Assembly: GCA_035461385.1 (NCBI GenBank)
Contig: DATHVI010000181.1
Location: 1-6,289, forward strand
Source: DATHVI01 sp035461385
Lineage (GTDB): Bacteria > Actinomycetota > Thermoleophilia > Solirubrobacterales > 70-9
Direction: 5' to 3'
Length of the DNA: 6,289 nucleotides
How positions within the stretch are numbered: position 1 is the stretch's first letter; each line of letters opens with the position of its first letter. Of this stretch, positions 1 through 5,971 are shown one piece after another. The notes under the pieces are model-generated. The model had not been told where the DNA came from, ran no database searches, and was given only the letters and a program-made list of their open reading frames with translations. Made by a program: the position numbers and the translations under genes.

Positions 1-1200
1 CAGGGCCGCATCGTCTCGCTCGGGCCCGACGTCGAGGCACGTCCGGGCGACGAGGTGGTGTCGGGTGACGGGCTCGCGGTCGTGCCCGGCCTGGTGAACG
101 GGCACACGCACGCGGCGATGACGCTGTTCCGGGGCTACGGCGACGACCTGCCGCTCATGGAGTGGCTGGAGACCCGGATCTGGCCGGTCGAGGCCCTCCT
201 CACCGCCAACGACGTGTACTGGGGCACCCGGCTCGCGTGCGTCGAGATGATCCGCAGCGGCACGGTGCGCTTCTGGGACATGTACTGGCACCCCGGGGCC
301 GTCGCCCGCGCCGTGCGCGACGCCGGGCTGCGGGCGATCGTCGGCGCGCCGCTGATCGACGGCGGGGATGCGACTGCGGCGCCGGCGCTGCGCGAGGCGG
401 CGCTGCGAAGCCTCGACGAGATCGCCGCCGAGGGCGGCGGAGCGGCGATCCCGTCGCTCGCTCCCCACGCGATCTACACGGTCAGCGAGGAGTCGCTCCG
501 CTGGATCGCGGAGACCGCCGCCGAGCGCGCCCTGCCGGTCCAGATCCACCTCTCCGAGACCGCGGGCGAGGTCGAGCGCTGCGTCGCCGAGCGCGGCGTG
601 CGGCCCGCCGCCTACCTCGACCGCGTCGGGCTGCTCGGGCCCCGGACGGTGCTCGCGCACGGCGTCTGGCTCGACGAGGCCGAGCTCGAGCTGGTCGCCG
701 AGCGGGGGGCGACTGTGGTGACGAACCCGGTCGCGAACATGAAGCTGGGAGTCGGGGCCGTGTTCCCGTATCGGGTCGCCCGCAGGCACGGGGTCAACCT
801 CGGTCTCGGCACCGACGGCGCCGGATCGAACAACTCGCTCGACCTGCTCGCCGACGTCAAGGCCTTCGCGCTGATCCAGAAGCACGCCGCCGGCGACCCG
901 GCGGCGGTGACGGCGCACGAGGCGTGGGAGGTCGCGACCGGCCGTCGCTCGCCGCTGATCGCCGAGCGCGGGGCGCCGCCCGGGGACGAGACCTTCCTGC
1001 TCGTCCGCGGCGGCTCCCCCGAGCTCAGCCTCGGCGAGCTCGAGGCCGGGCTGGTCTACGCGGCATCGGGGTCGGTCGTCGACACCACCGTGGTCGGCGG
1101 CCGCGAGCTGCTGCGCGGCGGGGCCGTCGCCGGCGCCGACGAGGTCGTGGCGAAGGCCCGCGAGCGGGCGGCGCGGCTCGGCCTCGCCACCGGCCGCTGA
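1..1200 (+). CDS. Amidohydrolase, MTA/SAH deaminase-like (5' partial)
   Basis: Zinc-dependent aminohydrolase of the cytosolic MtaD / TrzN-AtzA-like group, expected to deaminate an adenine-containing nucleoside to the inosyl form. The frame is open from base 1 and already in conserved sequence (GRIVSLGPDVEARPGDEVV), so a GTG at 55 is not the true start and only the N-terminal strand is missing; 399 residues are visible. Counting from base 1, the metal-site residues are in order: H35 and H37 in NGHTHAAMTLFRG, H183 and E186 in IHLSETAGEVE, H220 in LAHGVW and D272 in GLGTDGAGSNNSLDLL. H156 (APHAIY) and the ribose-binding Glu equivalent, E64 (WPVEALL), are also present. The Arg that binds the SAH carboxylate in the Thermotoga enzyme appears replaced by Ala116, so MTA, adenosine, 5'-deoxyadenosine or aminodeoxyfutalosine are as likely as SAH. 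The family call is firm; the substrate is open. Confidence 0.93.
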   Translation, partial: QGRIVSLGPDVEARPGDEVVSGDGLAVVPGLVNGHTHAAMTLFRGYGDDLPLMEWLETRIWPVEALLTANDVYWGTRLACVEMIRSGTVRFWDMYWHPGAVARAVRDAGLRAIVGAPLIDGGDATAAPALREAALRSLDEIAAEGGGAAIPSLAPHAIYTVSEESLRWIAETAAERALPVQIHLSETAGEVERCVAERGVRPAAYLDRVGLLGPRTVLAHGVWLDEAELELVAERGATVVTNPVANMKLGVGAVFPYRVARRHGVNLGLGTDGAGSNNSLDLLADVKAFALIQKHAAGDPAAVTAHEAWEVATGRRSPLIAERGAPPGDETFLLVRGGSPELSLGELEAGLVYAASGSVVDTTVVGGRELLRGGAVAGADEVVAKARERAARLGLATGR

Positions 1201-1209
1201 TCAGGGCCG
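1191..1209. terminator. Possible bidirectional hairpin over both stop codons
   Basis: CGGCC at 1191-1195 pairs with GGCCG at 1205-1209. Between them, after one unpaired G, lies the palindrome CTGATCAG, which contains both abutting stop codons. The stem can close to a GATC loop with one bulged base. It is the only inverted repeat at this convergent junction, so it could end transcription from both sides. There is no T-tract on either strand, so it is not a canonical intrinsic terminator and may be only a stop-codon coincidence. Confidence 0.2.
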
Positions 1210-3213
1210 CGAATCGGAGCGCTCGAGCTCCGCGGCGAGCTCGACGAACCAGTCGAGCGCCTCGGGGTTTGCGAGCGAGTCCTTCGACGCCGCCTGCTCG
1301 GGCGGCGTGCCGGTGAGGATCCGCTTCACCGGCACCTCGAGCGCCTTGCCCGAGAGCGTGCGCGGGACCGCTTCGATCCGGTAGAGGGCGTCGGGGACGT
1401 GGCGCGGCGAGCAGCGCTCGCGGACCCGGCGCCTGATCTCGGCGACGAGCTCCGGGTCGAGCTCGGCGCCCTCGCGGAGGACGACGAACAGCGGCATCCA
1501 GCCCTCGGTGCCGGGCTTCGGGATGTCGATCACGAGCGCGTCGAGGATCGCGTCGATCTCCTGCACGGCACGGTAGATCTCGCTCGTCCCCATCCGCACG
1601 CCCAGGCGGTTGATCGTCGAGTCCGAGCGGCCGTAGATCACCGCGGTGCCGCGCGACGTGATCTCGATCCAGTCGCCGTGGCGCCAGACGCCCGGGTAGT
1701 GCTCGAAGTAGCTCGCGCGGTAGCGCGAGCCGTCCTCGTCGCCCCAGAGGAAGAGCGGCATCGAGGGCATCGGCTCGGTGATCACCAGCTCGCCGACCTC
1801 GTCGATCACCGGGTTGCCCTCCTCGTCCCAGGCCTCGATCGCCGCGCCGAGCGATCGGCCCTGGAGCTCGCCGCGGTAGACCGGCAGGGTGGGCACGCCG
1901 CCGACGAACGCGGTGCAGACGTCGGTTCCGCCGGAGGTCGAGAACAACCAGGTGTCGGCGCCGACGTGGTCGTAGATCCACTGGAAGCCCTCGGGTGCAA
2001 GCGGCGAGCCCGTCGACCCAACGGCGCGAAGCCGCGAGAGGTCGCGGCCGGACGCGGGCTCGACCCCGGCCTTGATGCAGGCGGCGACGTAGCTCGCGCT
2101 GGTGCCGAAGGTGGTGATCCCGGCGTCTGCGGCGAGATCCCAGAGGACGCCGGTGTCGGGATGGCCGGGGCTGCCGTCGTAAAGGACGATCGTCGCGTCC
2201 GTGAGCAGGCCGCCGACGAGGAAGTTCCACATCATCCAGCCGGTGGTCGTGAACCAGAAGATCCGGTCGCCCTCGTGGGCGTCGACGTGCAGGTGGAGCT
2301 TCTTCGCCAGCTCGAGCAGGATCCCGCCGTGGCCGTGGACGATCGCCTTCGGCAGGCCGGTCGTCCCGGACGAGTAGAGCACCCAGAGCGGGTGGTCGAA
2401 CGGGACCTGCTCGAAGTCGAGGCCGGCGCCGGCGCCGCTCGCGAGCAGCTCGTCCCAGGTGAGCGGGTCGCGGAGCGCGCCGATCGCCCGGTCGCGATCG
2501 AGGTAGGGGAGGACCACCGTTCGCTCGACGGTCGGTAGGTCGGCGAGGATGCCGGCGATCACCTCGGTGCGGTCGAAGTGCCGACCGCCGTAGCTGTAGC
2601 CGTCGACGCAGAGCAGCACCTTCGGCTCGATCTGGGAGAACCGGTCGACGACCGAGCCGGGCCCGAAGTCCGGCGAGCAGCTCGACCAGATCGCGCCGAT
2701 CGACGCCGTCGCGCAGAAGGCGACGATCGTCTCGGGGATGTTCGGCATGTAGGCGGCGACTCGATCGCCGGGCCCGACTCCGAGCTCTCGCAGCCCGGCG
2801 GCGACGCTGGCGATCTGGTCACCGAGCTCGCTCCAGTCGAGCTCGCCGAGCTCGCGCAGCTCCGACGCGTGGACGATCGCAGTGCGCTCGGCCGGCTTGC
2901 CGGCGAGCAGGTTCTCGGCGACGTTGAGCTCCGCGCCCTCGAACCACCTCGCGCCGGGCATCGTGCGCTCGGCGAGAACGCGCTCGTACGGCTTCGACGC
3001 GCGGAGCTCGAAGTAGTCCCAGATCGACTCCCAGAAGTCCTCGATCTGCTCGACCGACCAGCGCCAGAGAGCGTGGTAGTCGCCGCCGGTCTCGATCTCG
3101 CGCTCGGCGGCGAGCCAGCGCATGTAGGCGGTCAGGTGCGAGTGCTCGACGCTCGCCGCCGACGGCGTCCACAGCAGCTCCCCGCGCTCGGTTCCTGCCT
3201 TCTCCTCGGGCAC
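1201..3213 (-). CDS. aacS: Acetoacetyl-CoA synthetase (acetoacetate-CoA ligase)
   Basis: ATP-dependent cytosolic ligase that activates acetoacetate to acetoacetyl-CoA through an acyl-adenylate. It is a full-length ANL-superfamily enzyme of 670 residues, close to the usual 650-665. From the N-terminus: an acetyl-CoA-synthetase-type cap (LLWTPSA... to AELNVAENLL, about 13-103), the P-loop YSSGTTGLPK (280-289), TTTGWMMWN (322-330), GTSASY (370-375), STSGGTD (425-431), the hinge YGRSDSTINRLGVRMGTSE (527-545), and the C-terminal LSGKALEVPVK with adenylation Lys623. The TTGWMMWN and GTSASY segments favour acetoacetyl- over acetyl-CoA synthetase. I chose GTG at 3213: it lies 13 bases after the M28 stop and just before the conserved LWTP segment. 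An ATG at 3276 would add 21 Pro/Arg/Gly-rich residues and overlap the M28 gene by 50 bases. No Shine-Dalgarno sequence precedes either. A role in ketone-body, leucine or polyhydroxybutyrate turnover is known for the family, but no such gene is adjacent. Confidence 0.93.
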   Translation of the reverse strand: MPEEKAGTERGELLWTPSAASVEHSHLTAYMRWLAAEREIETGGDYHALWRWSVEQIEDFWESIWDYFELRASKPYERVLAERTMPGARWFEGAELNVAENLLAGKPAERTAIVHASELRELGELDWSELGDQIASVAAGLRELGVGPGDRVAAYMPNIPETIVAFCATASIGAIWSSCSPDFGPGSVVDRFSQIEPKVLLCVDGYSYGGRHFDRTEVIAGILADLPTVERTVVLPYLDRDRAIGALRDPLTWDELLASGAGAGLDFEQVPFDHPLWVLYSSGTTGLPKAIVHGHGGILLELAKKLHLHVDAHEGDRIFWFTTTGWMMWNFLVGGLLTDATIVLYDGSPGHPDTGVLWDLAADAGITTFGTSASYVAACIKAGVEPASGRDLSRLRAVGSTGSPLAPEGFQWIYDHVGADTWLFSTSGGTDVCTAFVGGVPTLPVYRGELQGRSLGAAIEAWDEEGNPVIDEVGELVITEPMPSMPLFLWGDEDGSRYRASYFEHYPGVWRHGDWIEITSRGTAVIYGRSDSTINRLGVRMGTSEIYRAVQEIDAILDALVIDIPKPGTEGWMPLFVVLREGAELDPELVAEIRRRVRERCSPRHVPDALYRIEAVPRTLSGKALEVPVKRILTGTPPEQAASKDSLANPEALDWFVELAAELERSDSRP

Positions 3214-3222
3214 CGCGGTCTT

Positions 3223-3228
3223 TGTATC
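3223..3228 (-). promoter_or_regulatory. Possible -10 element for aacS
   Basis: GATACA on the minus strand ends 9 bases before the GTG at 3213 and overlaps the stop codon of the upstream M28 gene. It is the only AT-containing patch here and has the same spacing as the hexamers before the M28 and SRAP genes. No convincing -35 is visible. aacS could have its own near-leaderless transcript or be read through from the M28 gene. Confidence 0.22.
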
Positions 3229-4465
3229 ACCGGCTCGGGCCGGCGGGCGCCCCCGCTGACGCCCGCCGGGTGGCATCGCGATCGAGCAGCCGGATCAGGT
3301 CGAGCGCGAACCCATGCGCACGCTCGACCGCCGAGGGGTCGATCCGGTCGGACGTGTCCGAGGGGAGGCGCCGATCGGGGACGTTGCCATCCTCCCCGGC
3401 GCAGCCGATCCCGAGCGAGCGATAGCGGCGAAGCCGCGGCGGAAGCGAGTCGCCGGCGGTCCCGCGGGCGACCGGGCCGGCGCGGTAGCGGTCGTCGGCG
3501 TCGCGGTCGGCGGCGGCTACCGCATCGGCGAGGGAGATGAGGCCGCGGTCGAGGTAATAGCTCACGGCCCACCCCGCGGACGTCTCGTAGCGGACATCGC
3601 CGAAGCCGACCGCATCGATGCAGAGGAACGCGATTCGCTCGCGGTCGAGCTCGCGGCGGTGGGCGCGCAGGTAGGCGCGCATGCCCTCCTGGAGACACTC
3701 CTCGGCGCCGGTGAGCAGGACCCATACGTCGAGGCTCTGCGGCGGTTCGCGGTCGAGCTCGTCGGCCAGCGAGAGCACGGTCGCGACGCCGGAGGCGTTG
3801 TCGTTGGCGCCGGGCACGATCGGCGAGAGCTCGATCTCGGCGAGCGCGAAGGCGCCGACGAGGAGGATGATCGTCGGCACGAGCTGGACGATCCCGAGCG
3901 CCGCGAAGTCGGCCCCGGCCACCCGGGCGCCGAGCAGCGGCACGAGCAGGGCGAGCGACCAGAACAGGACCCGGAACGCGCCGACCGGCACCGGCAGGCG
4001 GCGCGCGAGCAGTCGAGCGGCGCTTGCCTTGCGGGGGGCGAAGGCGGCTCCGGTGCGCGCCGCGTCGTAGTGCGCGCAGAGCACGAGGCGGAGGGGGGCT
4101 TCGGGGCGGGGACCGGGGGAGACGACGTTCTGGGAGGCGCGGCGGAAGAACAGCGACCGGACCAGGTGGAGGCGACCGTTGAGGTCGAGGTACATCGACG
4201 TCGCCGCGGCGAGCACGAGCACGAAGCCGGCGACCGGCACCGCGACGGCGAGCAGGCTGCCGGCGAAGCCGAGCGCGCAGTGGACCGCGTGGACGAGCCC
4301 GTATTGCGGATGGACGTAGGTCGGCTCGACCTCGGCCCGCCGGCCCTGAGCGCGGAGCCGCTTGGCGAGCCAGTTCGCCGCCCGGCGCTCGGCGTCGGTG
4401 CCGGCGCGCCGCCCATCGAACGAGCACAGCCCGCGGATCAGCTCGATGCGCCCGTCGGAGTCCAC
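3227..4465 (-). CDS. Membrane-embedded M28-family metallopeptidase-like protein
   Basis: This 412-residue protein has the fold signature of M28 aminopeptidases (two-zinc, co-catalytic). Visible are the N-terminal helix RRAGTDAERRAANWLAKRL (19-37), H132 and D134 in CAHYDAARTG, bridging D222 in GANDNASG, the catalytic/ligand pair E255-E256 in LTGAEE, and D284 in CIDAVG. The closing segment that normally carries the last His ligand before a P-x-D-T motif reads DRRLPSDT (364-371), with Arg366 at the His position. Hydrophobic stretches at about 57-95 (long enough for a hairpin), 164-183 and 190-211 interrupt the catalytic domain, and there is no signal peptide. Loops 96-163 are rich in Arg, suggesting they face the cytoplasm. 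Start: GTG at 4465, since it directly precedes the conserved N-terminal region and nothing upstream is open before the tRNA. The gene probably shares a transcript with aacS. Family call firm; activity and substrate unknown. Confidence 0.85.
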   Translation of the reverse strand: MDSDGRIELIRGLCSFDGRRAGTDAERRAANWLAKRLRAQGRRAEVEPTYVHPQYGLVHAVHCALGFAGSLLAVAVPVAGFVLVLAAATSMYLDLNGRLHLVRSLFFRRASQNVVSPGPRPEAPLRLVLCAHYDAARTGAAFAPRKASAARLLARRLPVPVGAFRVLFWSLALLVPLLGARVAGADFAALGIVQLVPTIILLVGAFALAEIELSPIVPGANDNASGVATVLSLADELDREPPQSLDVWVLLTGAEECLQEGMRAYLRAHRRELDRERIAFLCIDAVGFGDVRYETSAGWAVSYYLDRGLISLADAVAAADRDADDRYRAGPVARGTAGDSLPPRLRRYRSLGIGCAGEDGNVPDRRLPSDTSDRIDPSAVERAHGFALDLIRLLDRDATRRASAGAPAGPSR

Positions 4466-4474
4466 GCCGCGGGG

Positions 4475-4480
4475 ATTATC
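4475..4480 (-). promoter_or_regulatory. Possible -10 element for the M28 gene
   Basis: GATAAT on the minus strand (5 of 6 matches to TATAAT) lies 9 bases before the GTG at 4465, inside the 41-base gap between tRNA-Leu and the M28 gene. No Shine-Dalgarno sequence fits between them, so a transcript from here would carry a leader of only a few bases or none. The -35 region (AGGCTC at 17-base spacing) does not match consensus. Confidence 0.35.
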
Positions 4481-4506
4481 GTCGGGTAGCTCTCAACGAG
4501 CCTGAG

Positions 4507-4590
4507 TGCGGCGGGTGGGACTCGAACCCACATGCCCTTGCGGGCACGGCGTTTTGAGCGCCGCGTGTCAACCAGTTGCACCACCGCCGC
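4507..4590 (-). tRNA. tRNA-Leu(CAA)
   Basis: This 84-base gene decodes UUG. Reading the minus strand, the acceptor GCGGCGG (4590-4584) pairs with CCGCCGC (4514-4508), and A at 4507 is the discriminator base. The anticodon arm is CGGCG-CTCAAAA-CGCCG, giving T33 and anticodon CAA. The long variable arm TGCCC-GCAA-GGGCA is typical of a class II tRNA such as Leu. The T arm is GTGGG-TTCGAGT-CCCAC. The 3' CCA is not encoded (ACT follows), so it must be added by a nucleotidyltransferase. The gene is intact. It is divergent from the SRAP gene and in the same orientation as the M28 gene, 41 bases downstream. Confidence 0.97.
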
Positions 4591-4601
4591 TGGCCGACTC
4601 C

Positions 4602-4607
4602 ATTCTG
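4602..4607 (-). promoter_or_regulatory. Possible -10 element for tRNA-Leu
   Basis: CAGAAT on the minus strand (4 of 6 matches to TATAAT) ends 11 bases before the mature tRNA 5' end, which would leave a precursor leader of about 4-5 bases. It lies in the 63-base divergent gap shared with the SRAP gene. The -35 region, CGCGGA at 17-base spacing, is not consensus. Confidence 0.3.
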
Positions 4608-4638
4608 ACGAGTCGAGCGCGAGATCCGCGCGCTTGGC

Positions 4639-4644
4639 TAGCCT
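4639..4644 (+). promoter_or_regulatory. Possible -10 element for the SRAP gene
   Basis: TAGCCT fits the TAnnnT pattern that dominates actinobacterial -10 elements and ends 9 bases before the ATG at 4654. The bases between (CGAAGCGGG) hold at most a weak GAAG ribosome-binding site. No -35 is evident. A shared divergent promoter region with tRNA-Leu is implied. Confidence 0.28.
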
Positions 4645-4653
4645 CGAAGCGGG

Positions 4654-5358
4654 ATGTGCGGCCGCTACACGCTCAGCAACCCCGACCCGGCGCAGCTTCG
4701 GGCCCGGTTCCAGATCACCGAGTCGGCCGAGATCGCCGCCGACGAGGAGCCGCGGTTCAACATCGCCCCGACTGACCCGGTCCTCGCCGTGCGCCGGCGC
4801 GCCGACGGCGGCCGGGACCTTGGGCGCCTGCGGTGGGGCCTCGTTCCGGGGCGCTGGGCCGAGAAGCGCTCGGGCCGTCCGCTGATCAACGCCCGCGCCG
4901 AGTCGCTCGAGCGCCAGCCGGCGTTCGCGGAGTCGTTTCGCGAGCGCCGCTGCCTGATCCCAGCCGACGGCTTCTACGAGTGGCGCTCGGACGAGAACGG
5001 CAAGGTCCCGCTGTGGATCAGCCGTCCGGACGGCGACCTGTTCGCGTTCGCCGGGATCTGGGCCGAGCTCCGGCGCCGCGACTCCGACGAGGTCCTCCAC
5101 AGCTGCGCGATCGTCACCTGCGCGCCGAACGAGCTGATCCGTCCGATCCACGACCGGATGCCCGCGATGCTCCCGCCCGACGCCGAAGCGGCGTGGATCG
5201 ATCCCGACACCGGCGTCGACGAGCTCCGGGCGCTGCTCGCCTCCGCCGCCGACGACGCGCTGGTGCTGCGCGAGGTCGCCGATGCGGTCAACGACGTCCG
5301 CCGCGACGGGCCCGACCTGATCGCGCCGCGCGAGGAGCAGCAAGGGGCGCTCTTCTAG
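4654..5358 (+). CDS. SRAP-domain abasic-site shielding protein (YedK/HMCES family)
   Basis: SOS-response-associated peptidase family protein of 234 residues, the usual bacterial length. The family crosslinks covalently to abasic sites in single-stranded DNA, protecting replication forks. After removal of Met1, Cys2 of MCGRY forms the thiazolidine link. Other active-site and DNA-contact residues are visible: N36 in FNIAPT, N79, R81 and E83 in INARAES, E109 in GFYEW, and H166 in HDRMP. RWGLVP (60-65) and the late ADAVNDVRRDGP segment are also family hallmarks. The start is fixed by the invariant MCGRY. The C-terminus ends in QQGALF, resembling a beta-clamp binding peptide. No LexA-like or other operator is evident upstream, so SOS control cannot be claimed. 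The gene diverges from tRNA-Leu and converges on the next gene with 7 bases between stops. Confidence 0.95.
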   Translation: MCGRYTLSNPDPAQLRARFQITESAEIAADEEPRFNIAPTDPVLAVRRRADGGRDLGRLRWGLVPGRWAEKRSGRPLINARAESLERQPAFAESFRERRCLIPADGFYEWRSDENGKVPLWISRPDGDLFAFAGIWAELRRRDSDEVLHSCAIVTCAPNELIRPIHDRMPAMLPPDAEAAWIDPDTGVDELRALLASAADDALVLREVADAVNDVRRDGPDLIAPREEQQGALF

Positions 5359-5365
5359 CCTCCGT

Positions 5366-5905
5366 CTAGCTCGCCTGGGGCTGGGGAAGGTCGTCGCCGG
5401 GTGCTCCGTCCTCGCCCTCGCCGGCGAGCGGCGTGCCACCGACCGGCCGCTCCTCCTCGACGTGCCAGTTCTGGTTGAACGCGACCATCGCGACGATCAC
5501 GAGCAGGAGCTGGACGGGGACGAGGACGAGCGTCAACAGCCCGAGCAGGTCCTCGGGGAGCGCCGGCGAGCTGAGCCCGTCACGTCCCCGGTCGAACCAC
5601 GCCGGCGCGGCGACCGCGGCGAAGATCGCGAGCACGACCGCGAGCGCCGACGCGACCGGGAGCACTCCCCGGTTCCAGCGCGCGACCAGGTACGCGAACA
5701 GCACGTAGAGCCCCGCCCACAGCAGCGACATCGCGATCACCGCCGACCCCTGGAGGCGCTCCCAACCGCCGAAGGTGATCACCGCGATCAGCCCGGCGCT
5801 GATCAGGAGCACAAGCGCGACCAGGGCCTTGGTCATCCTCGACTCGGCCTTCTGCCGATTCGGCCGCCAGAGCTCATAGCCCGGCCGGACGGTCGTGACC
5901 TCCAT
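5366..5905 (-). CDS. Small four-helix membrane protein, function unknown
   Basis: I do not recognise a named family. The 179-residue product has a basic N-terminus (RPGYELWRPNRQKAESR, 7-23), four hydrophobic helices at about 25-46, 54-76, 81-102 and 120-143, and an acidic, Gly/Pro-rich tail from 149. Charges fit N-in/C-in: the basic N-terminus and the short RWNRG loop (76-80) inside, the other two loops outside. There is no cysteine, no obvious catalytic motif and no lipobox. The NQNWHVEEE segment (144-152) just after helix 4 is the most distinctive piece. ATG at 5905 is preferred to ATG at residue 24 because a -10-like TAGACT lies 6 bases upstream and no Shine-Dalgarno sequence precedes either. 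It is encoded convergently with SRAP and downstream of the partial secreted protein on the same strand. Confidence 0.8.
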   Translation of the reverse strand: MEVTTVRPGYELWRPNRQKAESRMTKALVALVLLISAGLIAVITFGGWERLQGSAVIAMSLLWAGLYVLFAYLVARWNRGVLPVASALAVVLAIFAAVAAPAWFDRGRDGLSSPALPEDLLGLLTLVLVPVQLLLVIVAMVAFNQNWHVEEERPVGGTPLAGEGEDGAPGDDLPQPQAS

Positions 5906-5911
5906 GGGGCA

Positions 5912-5917
5912 AGTCTA
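5912..5917 (-). promoter_or_regulatory. Possible -10 element for a leaderless transcript
   Basis: TAGACT on the minus strand fits TAnnnT and is separated from the ATG at 5905 by exactly 6 bases (TGCCCC). This is the spacing expected if transcription begins at the A of the start codon. No ribosome-binding site is present. At 17-base spacing the -35 position is TCACCG, which is weak. Confidence 0.38.
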
Positions 5918-5971
5918 GATTCTTCCCGCGGCGCCGGTGACGGTTCCGGGCCGATCGCGCCGGGCCGGCAG

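Noticed and set aside
1025..2230. Long open frame on the minus strand, about 401 codons
   Set aside because: It overlaps the deaminase and aacS, and its translation is Arg/Pro/Gly-rich without motifs. It is a GC-codon shadow.
1399..2538. Long plus-strand open frame, about 379 codons, opposite aacS
   Set aside because: It is antisense to conserved adenylation motifs; its Val/Glu/Asp/Arg-rich composition is typical of an antisense shadow in GC-rich DNA.
3214..3276. ATG at 3276 as the aacS start
   Set aside because: It adds 21 low-complexity Pro/Arg/Gly residues lying over the M28 C-terminus; the family normally begins shortly before the LWTP segment, which the GTG at 3213 provides.
3314..4489. 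Plus-strand open frame, about 391 codons, opposite the M28 gene
   Set aside because: No motif is recognisable, and the opposite strand carries the M28 signatures and membrane helices.
4507..4590. tRNA gene as an integration site for a mobile element
   Set aside because: No integrase, duplicated tRNA 3' end, att-like repeat or change in base composition is present on either side.
4438..5439. Minus-strand open frame, about 333 codons, spanning tRNA-Leu and SRAP
   Set aside because: It reads through an intact tRNA gene and antisense to all SRAP motifs.
5946..5967. Direct repeat CCGGGCCG (5946-5953 and 5960-5967) in the 66-base gap
   Set aside because: Eight-base G/C-only repeats are expected by chance at this base composition; it forms no good hairpin and lies between two same-strand genes without other signals.
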